Source: Collinsella sp. AM18-10
GTDB lineage: Bacteria > Actinomycetota > Coriobacteriia > Coriobacteriales > Coriobacteriaceae
NCBI RefSeq assembly: GCF_003471585.1
Contig: NZ_QRJO01000002.1
Coordinates: 62,001 to 126,000 of the forward strand
Length of the DNA: 64,000 bases
Direction: 5' to 3'
Made by a program: the position numbers and the translations under genes. The notes beneath the pieces are model-generated. The model searched no databases, had not been told where the DNA came from, and was given only the letters and a program-made list of their open reading frames with translations. Shown here in pieces: positions 1 through 7,808 of this stretch (position 1 is the stretch's first letter; each line of letters begins with the position of its first letter).

Positions 1-468
1 TACGACTACGTGACGGCGCTGGTCCAGCGCGAGGGCGAGGTGCTGTTTGACCGCATCTCGATGCGTCCGGGCAAGGCCATCACGTTTGGGCTGCTCGGCG
101 GCAAGCCGTATCTGGGGCTTTCGGGCAATCCCGCGGCGGCGTATGTGGGCTTTGAGATGCTCGCCCGCCCGGCGATCCGCAAGATGCGCGGTTTTGCCGA
201 GGGGGCGCGTCCCGTGCAGCAGGCGATGCTCACGCACGGCGTGAAAAAGCGACAGCATCGCCGCTTCTTCGATCGCGCCACGGTTTTGCGCGACCCCGAG
301 ACCGGTGAGCTGTTGGTGACCGAGGCCAAGACGCAGAATTCGGCGTTGCTCGGCACTATGCAGCGGGCCAACTGCCTGCTGCGTATTGACGAAGGTCCGT
401 GCGAGCTCAAGGCGGGCGACATCGTGGATGTTGTGCGTGTCGACCTGCCTGAGGGCGCCGTGTTGTAG
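1..468 (+). CDS. moeA: Molybdopterin molybdenumtransferase, C-terminal part (partial at window start)
   Basis: Inserts molybdate into adenylylated molybdopterin in the cytoplasm to make active molybdenum cofactor. The open frame runs in from the window edge, so only the last 155 residues are visible. They contain the MoeA-type segment RPGKAITFGLLGGKP followed by GLSGNPAAA, equivalent to the family's GKP..G.PGNP motif, and then a small beta-barrel C-terminal domain (domain IV). The frame stops with TAG, and moaB follows 10 bp later with its Shine-Dalgarno GGAGGA overlapping the stop, so the two are surely co-transcribed. Neighbouring modABC supports the cofactor role. The missing N-terminus prevents checking the catalytic Asp of domain III. 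Confidence 0.9.
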   Translation, partial: YDYVTALVQREGEVLFDRISMRPGKAITFGLLGGKPYLGLSGNPAAAYVGFEMLARPAIRKMRGFAEGARPVQQAMLTHGVKKRQHRRFFDRATVLRDPETGELLVTEAKTQNSALLGTMQRANCLLRIDEGPCELKAGDIVDVVRVDLPEGAVL

Positions 469-478
469 GAGGAATGCT

Positions 479-958
479 ATGGAGCTGAAGATATCGATCG
501 TGACGTGTTCGGATACGCGGGACCTTGCCCAGGACGAGGCTGGAGCCGCACTCGAGGAACTTATCGAGGCGCAGGGCTGGACGGTCGTCTCACATCTGGT
601 CGTGCGCGACGACGTCAGCGAGATCGGTGATGCCATTGTGGAAGCCGCCGATGAGTGCCACGCCAATGTCGTGCTCACCTGCGGCGGCACGGGGCTTTCG
701 ATGCGCGATGTGACGCCCGAGGCGACGCGTGCCGTCTGCGATCGCGAGGTGCCGGGTATTGCCGAGGCGATCCGTGCGTACTCGATGACCAAGACGCGCC
801 GCGCCATGCTCTCGCGCGCTATTTGCATGCAACGAGGTCATACACTTGTCGTAAACTTTCCCGGTTCTACGAAGGCCGCTCGCGAAAGCTGGGAGGCCAT
901 AGCGGACCAGCTGGAGCATGCGGCTCAGATGACAGCGGGCGGCGGACATACCAACTAA
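479..958 (+). CDS. moaB: MoaB/MogA-type molybdopterin adenylyltransferase
   Basis: Predicted to adenylylate molybdopterin, the step before MoeA. The protein is 159 residues, the usual size for a stand-alone MogA/MoaB domain. It carries the family's GGTGLSMRDVTPEA segment (around residues 67-80), which binds the molybdopterin phosphate, and a later NFPGS motif. The ATG at 479 was chosen because GGAGGA lies just upstream and the following residues (MELKISIVTCSD) match the usual family start; an upstream in-frame extension would overlap moeA and lacks a ribosome site. It pairs with moeA and is followed by a terminator. Whether it is the MogA or MoaB orthologue cannot be settled from sequence alone. 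Confidence 0.9.
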   Translation: MELKISIVTCSDTRDLAQDEAGAALEELIEAQGWTVVSHLVVRDDVSEIGDAIVEAADECHANVVLTCGGTGLSMRDVTPEATRAVCDREVPGIAEAIRAYSMTKTRRAMLSRAICMQRGHTLVVNFPGSTKAARESWEAIADQLEHAAQMTAGGGHTN

Positions 959-971
959 GCGGTTTACCTGC

Positions 972-1008
972 GGCGGAGCGACCTGAACGGCTGCTCCGCC
1001 TTTTATTT
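972..1008 (+). terminator. Rho-independent terminator after moaB
   Basis: GGCGGAGC (972-979) pairs with GCTCCGCC (993-1000) and is followed by TTTTATTT. It ends the moeA-moaB unit before modA. Confidence 0.85.
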
Positions 1009-1050
1009 GCGCCCAAGGGGACGGCATTCTGTAGGCATGCTTGAAACTAT

Positions 1051-1102
1051 ATTCTCAGACGAGAATAATTTCTCATAATCATTATTCGCACCGAAGTATA
1101 AT
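1051..1102 (+). promoter_or_regulatory. Candidate modA promoter with palindromic operator
   Basis: A perfect TATAAT (-10) lies at 1097-1102, about 60 bp before modA. Upstream, in an AT-rich block unlike its surroundings, are two overlapping palindromes: ATTCTC-AGAC-GAGAAT (1051-1066) and GAATAAT...ATTATTC (1063-1087). No good -35 box is seen where expected, which together with the palindromes suggests regulator-controlled transcription. A molybdate- or metal-responsive repressor is possible, but no regulator gene is visible in the window. Confidence 0.45.
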
Positions 1103-1162
1103 CTAATTACAGAATAAAGCCCGCGGTGGGGTACCCGGGCATAAGGTCCGAAAGGGTTGAAC

Positions 1163-2035
1163 ATGTTCGATATGGTTTCTCGCCGCGGATTCGTCTCGCT
1201 CTCTGCTGTCGCCGCTGCCGGCCTTGGCCTTGCCGGCTGCTCTGGCAACAAGACGTCTGAGCCGACTGGCTCCGATGCCGGTTCTGCTAAGGCATCTTCC
1301 AAGAAAGCTGTCGAGCTGCAGGTCTTTGCCGCCAACTCGCTCGAGAAGGCTCTGCCCGAGGTTCAGGAGCTTTACACCGAGCAGACCGGTACCACGTTTG
1401 CCGACACGCAGTTTAAGGCGTCTGGCGACCTCGTTGAGCAGATGCGCGCCGGTGCCACGGTCGACGTGCTCATCACCGCTTCCAAGGGCACCATGGACGA
1501 CGCCGAGGCCGTCGAGCTCGTCGATGCCGACACGCGTGAGGATATGTTCGTCAACGATCTTGTGATCATTCGCGCTGAGGGCTCCGACACCAAGATCGAG
1601 GCCATCGCCGGCGTCGCGAACCTGGACGGCAAGATCGCCATCGGCGACGCCAAGACCGTCCCCGCCGGCAAGTACGCCAACCAGGCGTTGGCTTCCGTGG
1701 GCCTCTACACCGGCACCGAAGGCGACGACGGCGAGTATGCTCCCGAGATCGCCGACAAGGTCGCACTGGCCGACAAAGTTGGTACCGCTGCCGCCTATGT
1801 GTCCACAGGCGACTGCGTGGCCGGTTTTGTCTACAGCTCCGATATCTTCCGCTACGACGGCATCGAGGAGGCGTTCGTGTGTCCCGAGGACTCGCACAAG
1901 CCCATCGTGTATCCGGGCGCCGTTGCCGAGAGCTCCGAACATGCCGACGAGGCTAAGGCGTTCATCGACTTTTGCCTGTCCAACAAGAAGGCTCAGAAGA
2001 TTTGGGCTAAGTACGGCTTTGAGCTTTCCGCGTAG
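1163..2035 (+). CDS. modA: Molybdate ABC transporter substrate-binding lipoprotein
   Basis: Extracellular molybdate (or tungstate) receptor that feeds the ModBC transporter. The 290-residue product begins with a twin-arginine-like stretch SRRGFVSLSAV and a lipobox LAGC near residues 24-27, so it is probably a lipid-anchored protein, possibly exported by Tat. The mature part has ModA features: FAANSLEKALPEV near the start, GATVDVLITASKGTMD (oxyanion pocket region), and GKYANQALASVGLY. The ATG at 1163 has AAAGGG six bases upstream; a TTG at 1157 is in frame but too close to that site. modB follows after a short gap. Confidence 0.92.
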   Translation: MFDMVSRRGFVSLSAVAAAGLGLAGCSGNKTSEPTGSDAGSAKASSKKAVELQVFAANSLEKALPEVQELYTEQTGTTFADTQFKASGDLVEQMRAGATVDVLITASKGTMDDAEAVELVDADTREDMFVNDLVIIRAEGSDTKIEAIAGVANLDGKIAIGDAKTVPAGKYANQALASVGLYTGTEGDDGEYAPEIADKVALADKVGTAAAYVSTGDCVAGFVYSSDIFRYDGIEEAFVCPEDSHKPIVYPGAVAESSEHADEAKAFIDFCLSNKKAQKIWAKYGFELSA

Positions 2036-2103
2036 TGCGGCTTGGCGCGATAATTCCATCGTTTTGTGTTTCACTCCGTCCTTGTATTCGCTTGGAGCTT
2101 TTC

Positions 2104-3546
2104 GTGCTTAATAGATTCCGCATGCTTGTCGCCTGTGCTTTGACCTTCGCGCTTTGCTGGATGCCGGGATTTGCGTTTGCTGGGGACGCTGAGGACGGGG
2201 CCCAGGTTGCTGCGACCGCTCATGGGCTTTCCTATGGGATCGAGGGTTTTGAGCGGTTGGCCAAGGGGACCGCTCGTGCCATGGAGGGCCAGCCTGAGGG
2301 CTACCGGTTTCCCGTTGACGAGGACGTGGACCTTGTAGCGGCGCCTGCTGCCGATCGCGTTGTGGTGTGGATATCGCCCAAGGCGGTCGAGAAGTTTGGA
2401 TTGGATCCGCAGGACAACGAGTGCGTATCGGGTCTCAAAGCCCTCGTCTGTGAGCTCGACAGCTCAAACTGCATGGGAGGTGCGCAGCTAGGGGACGTGG
2501 ATCTTCCTTGGTATGTCACGGCGGAAACAACGTTTGATACCGGCGGGTATACCTATGGCTTTGACGAGCGTGGTACGGATGGGGACCGCTATGTGGTGAT
2601 TGCATCAGCCTCGGGTGATGCCAAGGGCGGCGCGCGTTGGCTTGATAGCGCTCAAATGGTAGAGGCATCGTCTGCCGTGTTGCGGGATGAGCGGGGGCCC
2701 TTGACCTCTCTGGCCTCCTTTTTGGGCGACATCGACTATCGCCCGTTTTGGGTGTCCATTAAAACGAGCGGCCTTGCCCTGCTGATCTCCTTTGCGCTGG
2801 GCCTGTTCGCCGCGTGGAAGACTATGGGTACCTCGAGCCGCATCAAGGGCCTGCTCGATTCGGTCTTTACGATTCCTATGGTGCTGCCGCCCACGGTCTG
2901 CGGCTTTCTGCTTCTCATGCTGTTTGGCCGCTCGACCGGGGTGGGCCAGTGGCTCATCGCGCACGGCATCTCGATCGTCTTTACCTGGCCCGCGGCGGTG
3001 ATATCTGCCGTGGTAGTGTCGTTTCCGCTGGTCTACCGCACGACGCTCGGAGCCTTCGAGAGCCTCGACACGCAGATGCTCGACGCCGCGCGAACCCTGG
3101 GATGGTCCGAGCGTCGCATTTTTACCAAGCTTATGATGCCGCTTGGCTGGCCCTCGATTGCCGCCGGCACGGTGCTCGCCTTTGCCCGCGCGATGGGCGA
3201 GTTCGGTTGCACCCTGTTCTTTGCGGGCAACTACGCTGGCATTACCCAGACCATCCCCATCGCCATCTACTTTGAGTGGATGGGCGGCAACACGTCGGTG
3301 GCGCTCTTTTGGGTCATCGTCGTAATCGTGTTCAGCTTCCTGGTCATTCTGTTCATCAATATGTACACGGCGCATTCGCAAAAGTACCGTGAGCGCGGCC
3401 TGTCCCGCGCAGAGCGCAAGCAGGCCAAGCAGCTGGGCGGCCAGACCGATTCGCTCGACCCAGTCGGCGGCGATGCACTGCGTATCGATCGCGAGGCGCT
3501 GGCCGAGCTTATGCGCGATGACACGGTCGCAAAGGGAGGTCGATAA
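2104..3546 (+). CDS. modB: Molybdate ABC transporter permease with extra N-terminal domain
   Basis: Membrane channel of the molybdate transporter. The C-terminal half is a normal ModB permease: about five membrane helices and the EAA loop around LDAARTLGWSERRIFTKL that docks the ATPase. Unusually, the protein is 480 residues, about twice the family norm. It starts with a signal-like helix (LVACALTFALCWMPGFAFA) followed by roughly 190 residues of soluble, predicted extracellular sequence with no motif I recognise. It also has a charged tail of about 50 residues. The GTG at 2104 was chosen because GGAG lies six bases upstream; an earlier GTG at 2035 touches the modA stop but has no ribosome site. 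Confidence 0.88.
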   Translation: MLNRFRMLVACALTFALCWMPGFAFAGDAEDGAQVAATAHGLSYGIEGFERLAKGTARAMEGQPEGYRFPVDEDVDLVAAPAADRVVVWISPKAVEKFGLDPQDNECVSGLKALVCELDSSNCMGGAQLGDVDLPWYVTAETTFDTGGYTYGFDERGTDGDRYVVIASASGDAKGGARWLDSAQMVEASSAVLRDERGPLTSLASFLGDIDYRPFWVSIKTSGLALLISFALGLFAAWKTMGTSSRIKGLLDSVFTIPMVLPPTVCGFLLLMLFGRSTGVGQWLIAHGISIVFTWPAAVISAVVVSFPLVYRTTLGAFESLDTQMLDAARTLGWSERRIFTKLMMPLGWPSIAAGTVLAFARAMGEFGCTLFFAGNYAGITQTIPIAIYFEWMGGNTSVALFWVIVVIVFSFLVILFINMYTAHSQKYRERGLSRAERKQAKQLGGQTDSLDPVGGDALRIDREALAELMRDDTVAKGGR

Positions 3547-3549
3547 GCC

Positions 3550-4620
3550 ATGTCGCTTGTTCTGGCTATCAAAAAGCGCTATCCGGGGTACACTCTCGAC
3601 ATGCAGCTTGAGGCCGGCGAAGAGCGCGTGGCGCTGCTGGGCGCCTCGGGTTGTGGCAAGAGCTGCACCTTGCGTTGCATTGCCGGCGTGGAGACGCCCG
3701 ACGAGGGCGAGATCGTCGTCAACGGCGTGACCTTCTTTGACTCGGCGGCGGGTATCAACCTGTCGCCCCAGGAGCGCAAGTGTGCCCTGCTGTTCCAAAA
3801 CTATCAGCTGTTTCCCAACATGACGGTGGCCGATAACGTATGCGCCGGTGTAAAGGACGCGGGTGACGCCGCCGCGCGCAAAACGCTCGCCGAGCGCTAT
3901 CTGAGCATTTTCGGTCTGGCCAATTTTGCCGATCGCTATCCCGCGCGCCTCTCGGGCGGCCAGCAGCAGCGCGTGGCGCTCGCGCGCATGGTGGCGGCGC
4001 ACCCGGGCATCTTTATGTTCGACGAGCCCATGAGCGCGCTCGATGCTTACCTTAAGAGCGCGCTCGAGCAGAACATGCTCGACCTGTTCGACGTGTGCAA
4101 CCGCACCGTGCTCTACGTGAGCCACGACATCGACGAAGCGTGCCGCCTGTGCCAACGCATCTGCGTGATGCATAGCGGGCACATTGAGGAGATTGGTTCT
4201 GTCGAGGACGTAGTTCGCCGCCCGCAGACACTGGCGGCGCTGCGCCTGACGGGCTGCAAGAACACGAGCCGTGCGCGCAAGATCGGCTACGAAGAAGTTG
4301 AGGCCCTCGATTGGGGCATGACCTTTAACGTGGGCCGCGAGGTCCCCGATGATGTGGCGTACCTGGGGATTCGTGCAAGTTACTTCCATGTTGACAACCG
4401 TGCCGAACGGGGCCGCAACAGCTACGATTTGCACGTGGCCCGTGTGAGCGATTCGCGTTTTGAGCGCTTGGTGCTGTTGGATGTGCCACGTACCGATGCG
4501 CCGACTCGCCTGCAGTGGAAGGTCAACAAGGTGGGCGTACCTGTAGAGGAGTTGCCACAGGCGGGGGAGACCTTGCGCATGCATTTTGATGCGAGCAGGA
4601 TTCATTTGGTTTGTCGATAG
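3550..4620 (+). CDS. modC: Molybdate ABC transporter ATP-binding protein
   Basis: ATPase that powers molybdate import. The 356-residue protein shows Walker A GASGCGKS (around 31-38), the signature LSGGQQQR, Walker B with FMFDEPMSALD, and the switch histidine in YVSHDIDEA. The last ~100 residues, including IRASYFHVD, fit the regulatory/molybdate-binding tail typical of ModC, though its sequence is divergent. The gene starts 3 bp after the modB stop and the operon ends with a strong terminator, so modABC is one unit. With moeA and moaB just upstream, the context makes molybdate the likely substrate; sulfate or tungstate are less likely. Confidence 0.92.
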   Translation: MSLVLAIKKRYPGYTLDMQLEAGEERVALLGASGCGKSCTLRCIAGVETPDEGEIVVNGVTFFDSAAGINLSPQERKCALLFQNYQLFPNMTVADNVCAGVKDAGDAAARKTLAERYLSIFGLANFADRYPARLSGGQQQRVALARMVAAHPGIFMFDEPMSALDAYLKSALEQNMLDLFDVCNRTVLYVSHDIDEACRLCQRICVMHSGHIEEIGSVEDVVRRPQTLAALRLTGCKNTSRARKIGYEEVEALDWGMTFNVGREVPDDVAYLGIRASYFHVDNRAERGRNSYDLHVARVSDSRFERLVLLDVPRTDAPTRLQWKVNKVGVPVEELPQAGETLRMHFDASRIHLVCR

Positions 4621-4631
4621 CGCCGGGTAAT

Positions 4632-4668
4632 GCCGTCGGGGGATATAAGCCTCGGCGGCTTTGTTTTT
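4632..4668 (+). terminator. Rho-independent terminator after modC
   Basis: Ten-pair stem, GCCGTCGGGG (4632-4641) with CCTCGGCGGC (4650-4659), followed by TTTGTTTTT. Confidence 0.88.
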
Positions 4669-4755
4669 GCCGTTCACCGAATGAGGGATGACAAACTCTT
4701 ATCAATCAAGATAATAATTTATTGAATGACGGAACACGACGCTGTCGTACGAATG

Positions 4756-4793
4756 TCAACGGTGTTCGCATGGTCGATGACCGTTGATATAGT
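4756..4793 (+). promoter_or_regulatory. Candidate regulated promoter of the DCC reductase/selenium module
   Basis: TTCGCA (4765-4770), a 17-bp spacer and TATAGT (4788-4793) form a plausible sigma-70-type promoter. A perfect 8-bp inverted repeat, TCAACGGT (4756-4763) and ACCGTTGA (4780-4787), sits over the -35 box and runs to the edge of the -10 box, as an operator would. It precedes a ~250-nt leader for the gene at 5052. No regulator gene is visible nearby. Confidence 0.5.
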
Positions 4794-4823
4794 TGACCTC
4801 AACTTGTAAAGGAGGGTGCGCAC

Positions 4824-4892
4824 ATGCCGCAGACGACATACATTCGCCGCGTTGCCGCGCGCGCCCTGTATATGGCTCGGAGTCGCATATGA
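4824..4892 (+). CDS. Possible 22-residue leader peptide
   Basis: A short frame starting MPQTTYIRR and ending MARSRI is preceded by a full Shine-Dalgarno AAAGGAGG (4808-4815) eight bases before the ATG. This is the best ribosome site in the leader. The product is basic (five arginines) and has no similarity I recognise. Its stop overlaps a second frame (ATG at 4889, ATATGAGC) that would run to 5059, into the start of the reductase gene, so translational coupling is conceivable. Codon statistics are not decisive at this length; it may be a regulatory uORF or chance. Confidence 0.35.
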   Translation: MPQTTYIRRVAARALYMARSRI

Positions 4893-5051
4893 GCAGGTAT
4901 GTTCACGGCTCCGGGAGAGACGACACGCAGCTAAATAACCGAACGCAAGGCAGGTTCCCCAAAATTCCGGGTTTAGGCGCGGCTGGGTTTTCGCCACCCA
5001 CCGTGCAGCAATACCGTAGCTATTCATATTTGGTTCGAGAGGGGAACCGTC

Positions 5052-6335
5052 ATGGCTGAAGAATTTGATTTCCATCCGATGTGGGAGAGCCTCGGCATGA
5101 ATCTTGCCGACCACGACATGCTGCTGGGCGCCGTGGGCCAGATGTACGGCGATATGTTCTTGACGCAGAACAATCGCCCCAAGTCCACGTCCTACCTGGA
5201 CTTTGTGGCCAGCAACATCCACAGCGGCCGTATTAAGGAGATGCTCGACAAGAAGGAGGCCGGCGAGGCCACCAAGATCGTCGGTTCGTTCTGCGTGTAC
5301 GTGCCCGAGGAGATCGTGCTTGCCTGTGACGGCATTCCCGTTGGCCTGTGCTCGGGCGCCGATTGGGCAACGGACAAGGTCGAGGAGCACCTGCCGCGCA
5401 ACACCTGTCCGCTTATCAAGAGCTTTGCCGGCTTTAAGCTGGGCGAGGTCTGCCCCTACATCGAGTCGAGTGACCTGGTGGTGGGCGAGAACACCTGCGA
5501 TGGCAAGAAGAAAGCCTACGAGTTCTTTGCCACGCAAAAGAACATGTACGTCATGGATATTCCCAACGTGCACGACGAGTCGACGCTCGTGACCTGGAAG
5601 GCCGAGGTCAAGAAGCTCGCCGCCAAGATCGAGGAAGAGTGTGGCGTCAAGATTACGCCCGAGCGTCTGAAGGCCGCCATCCACGCCGTCAATGAGAAGC
5701 GCCGCGCCCTGCAGCGCCTCGCTGCCACGCGCGCTGCCGACCCAGCGCCCATCAGCGGTCTCGACAGCCTGCTGACCGTTCAGGCCGCCTTTATGGACGA
5801 CACGCCGCGTCTGACCGGAGCCATCAACGATATGGCGGCTGAGTGCGAGCAACGTGTCGAGGCCGGCGAGGGCGTGGCGCCCAAGGGGACCAAGCGCATC
5901 CTGTACACCGGTACGCCCATGGCTGTGCCCAACTGGAAGCTGTTCAACCTCATCGAGAAGGCCGGCGGCGTTGTGGTGGGCGAGGAGTCCTGCACGGGTT
6001 CGCGCTATTACAAGGACCTGGTCGATGAGTCCGGTGAGACGGTTGACGAGATGCTCGATGCTATCGCCGAGCGCTACTTTAAGATCAACTGCGCCGTCTT
6101 TACGCCCAACGACCAGCGTATGAAGGACATTGTCCAGATGGCCAAGGACCTGCATGCCGACGGCATTGTCGACGTGGCTCTGCAGTTCTGCACGCTCTAC
6201 GAGATGGAGTCGTTTGCCGTGGAGAAGGCTGCCGAGGAGGCAGGCATTCCGTTTATGCACATCACGACCGACTACGCCGGTGAGGATGCAGGCCAACTGC
6301 AAACCAGGATCGAGGCCTTCTTGGAAACCATTTAG
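5052..6335 (+). CDS. Double-cubane-cluster / 2-hydroxyacyl-CoA dehydratase-family reductase, copy 1
   Basis: Iron-sulfur protein of the HgdB/BcrC/YjiM family, cytoplasmic, expected to carry out an ATP-dependent low-potential reduction when charged by the activator encoded at 7809. It has 427 residues with conserved cysteines spaced as in double-cubane-cluster proteins: LACDGIPVGLCSG (~93-105), RNTCPLIKS, GENTCDGKKK (~147-156), GEESCTGSRY (~308) and a later QFCTLYE. It is a single-subunit type; no separate HgdA-like partner is seen. The physiological substrate is unknown. It heads a run of genes linked to selenium (selD, yedF, DUF3343), suggesting the reductase is connected to selenium chemistry. 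ATG with GAGAGGGG upstream. Confidence 0.85.
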   Translation: MAEEFDFHPMWESLGMNLADHDMLLGAVGQMYGDMFLTQNNRPKSTSYLDFVASNIHSGRIKEMLDKKEAGEATKIVGSFCVYVPEEIVLACDGIPVGLCSGADWATDKVEEHLPRNTCPLIKSFAGFKLGEVCPYIESSDLVVGENTCDGKKKAYEFFATQKNMYVMDIPNVHDESTLVTWKAEVKKLAAKIEEECGVKITPERLKAAIHAVNEKRRALQRLAATRAADPAPISGLDSLLTVQAAFMDDTPRLTGAINDMAAECEQRVEAGEGVAPKGTKRILYTGTPMAVPNWKLFNLIEKAGGVVVGEESCTGSRYYKDLVDESGETVDEMLDAIAERYFKINCAVFTPNDQRMKDIVQMAKDLHADGIVDVALQFCTLYEMESFAVEKAAEEAGIPFMHITTDYAGEDAGQLQTRIEAFLETI

Positions 6336-6349
6336 GGCTATCCGTCCCG

Positions 6350-6453
6350 GCGGCTTTTCCAGGCACCCGATCTTGCCGTTCAAACCGTCGCTTGCGTGCG
6401 AAAGTACGCGGCGGGCCTCTTTCACGGCAACCTCGGGCACCTGGGAAAGCCGC
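6350..6453. repeat. Long imperfect palindrome between the two reductase genes
   Basis: Left arm 6350-6370 and right arm 6433-6453 pair at 18 of 21 positions. Inside are nested stems TTGCCGT/ACGGCAA and GCGTGC/GTACGC around a GAAA loop. The core (6361-6442) aligns with the palindrome at 7642-7753, sharing AGGC.CCCGA, GTACGC and TCGGGCACCT, so both belong to one element family. No coding sense is seen. Confidence 0.8.
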
Positions 6454-6485
6454 TTCCTTGGTTGGTTAAAAGGTTTAAGAGTTAT

Positions 6486-7649
6486 ATGTCGGAAAATATT
6501 GAGCAGCCGTTGCCCAGCACGTTTGAGGAGTTCAACGAGCAGCGCAAGGCGGCGTTTATTCGCGTCAAGGATTACAAGCAGGCCGGTAATCGCCTGATCG
6601 GTTTTCTGTGCAGCTACACGCCGCTCGAGATTATCGATGCCGCGGGCGCTGCAAGTGTGGCCTTGTGCGGTACGTCCGATGAGGTGATTCCCGAGGCCGA
6701 GAAGGTGCTGCCGGCAAATCTGTGTCCGCTCATCAAATCGACGTACGGCTTTGCCTACTCGCAAAAGTGCCCGTTTACGTACTTTAGCGACATGATCATC
6801 GGCGAGACCACCTGCGACGGCAAGAAGAAGATGTACGAGCTGCTCAACGAGCTCAAGCGCACGCACATTCTGCATCTTCCGCAGGGCCGCGATCGCGCTT
6901 ATGAGCGTGAGGGCTGGTACGAGGAGTGCCGCCTGCTCAAGGAGGAGCTCGAGAACTTCTACGGCATCACGATTACCGACGACGACCTGCGCGCCGCCGT
7001 CCGTCGTCGCAACCGCTTGCGTGCGGCCCAGCTCGAGATGTTTGCGTTGCAGGCTAACCAGCCGGCGGCCATGAGCGGCGTCGACCTGATGAGCACGATG
7101 TTTGCCGGTACGTTCAGCTTTGATATTGAGGCCTATACGGAGCAGCTGGAGCAAAAGGTCGCCAAGCTGCGCGAGGCCTACGACGCGGGCGAGCGCCCGG
7201 TTGCGGCGGATGCCAAGCGCATCCTGATCACCGGCTGCCCTGTGGGCGGCGTGATTAACAAGATCGGTCGCACCATCGAGTCCAACGGCGGCGTGGTCGT
7301 GTGCATGGACGATTGCTCGGGCGAGCGCACGGCGGCCATGATGATCGATCCGGAGGCTCCCGACATCCTGCGTGCCATCGCCGACCGCTACCTGGACATC
7401 AACTGCTCGGTCATGACGCCCAACGATGGTCGTATGGAAAACACGCTGGCCATGTGCGAGAAGTATCACGTCGATGGCGTAGTGGAGAGCGTGCTCCAGG
7501 CGTGCCATACCTTTAACGTGGAGAGCGCACGCATGCAGGAAGCTGTCGAGGGTGCGGGCATTCCGTACATGAAGATTGAGACCGACTACAGCAACGGTGA
7601 TATGGGCCAGATCGAGACCCGCATCGCCGCCTTCATCGAAACCCTCTGA
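6486..7649 (+). CDS. Double-cubane-cluster / 2-hydroxyacyl-CoA dehydratase-family reductase, copy 2
   Basis: Paralogue of the protein at 5052, 387 residues, same family. It keeps the cysteine motifs [19 protein letters not shown] and MDDCSGERT and the C-terminal [10 protein letters not shown], and shares the ending pattern [19 protein letters not shown]. It lacks the first ~70 residues of copy 1 and one cysteine of the LACDG motif region is replaced ([14 protein letters not shown]). The two could form a heterodimer like HgdA-HgdB or act separately; inference only. The ATG at 6486 has AAAAGG 12 bases upstream; an earlier GTG at 6396 would lie inside the upstream palindrome and has no ribosome site. 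A second palindrome overlaps the stop. Confidence 0.82.
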   Translation: MSENIEQPLPSTFEEFNEQRKAAFIRVKDYKQAGNRLIGFLCSYTPLEIIDAAGAASVALCGTSDEVIPEAEKVLPANLCPLIKSTYGFAYSQKCPFTYFSDMIIGETTCDGKKKMYELLNELKRTHILHLPQGRDRAYEREGWYEECRLLKEELENFYGITITDDDLRAAVRRRNRLRAAQLEMFALQANQPAAMSGVDLMSTMFAGTFSFDIEAYTEQLEQKVAKLREAYDAGERPVAADAKRILITGCPVGGVINKIGRTIESNGGVVVCMDDCSGERTAAMMIDPEAPDILRAIADRYLDINCSVMTPNDGRMENTLAMCEKYHVDGVVESVLQACHTFNVESARMQEAVEGAGIPYMKIETDYSNGDMGQIETRIAAFIETL

Positions 7650-7753
7650 CGTCTGAGGCGCCCGACCTTCCGGCTCCAACCCTCCTCGCGTACCTTGAGT
7701 ACGCTTCGTCGGGCTTGTCGCTCGGAATCTCGGGCACCTCAGACGCCAGAGGG
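7642..7753. repeat. Long palindrome overlapping the 3' end of the second reductase gene
   Basis: Arms 7642-7665 and 7730-7753 pair at 22 of 24 positions, and an inner stem GCGTAC/GTACGC (7688-7693, 7699-7704) closes the centre. The left arm includes the stop codon of the reductase gene. Same family as 6350-6453. No T-run follows, so it is not a simple terminator, but it could block 3' exonucleases or attenuate read-through. Confidence 0.82.
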
Positions 7754-7808
7754 CCGTTGTTGCAGCAGTGTCTGATCGTTTGATTTTCTTGCTGATTAGG
7801 AGAGAGCC

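Noticed and set aside
1009..1162. Molybdenum-cofactor riboswitch before modA
   Set aside because: I could not assemble its conserved stems; only palindromes and a -10 box are seen.
4889..5059. 56-residue protein encoded in the reductase leader
   Set aside because: No ribosome site of its own, no motif, and it overlaps the next gene out of frame; kept only as possible coupling with the short leader frame.
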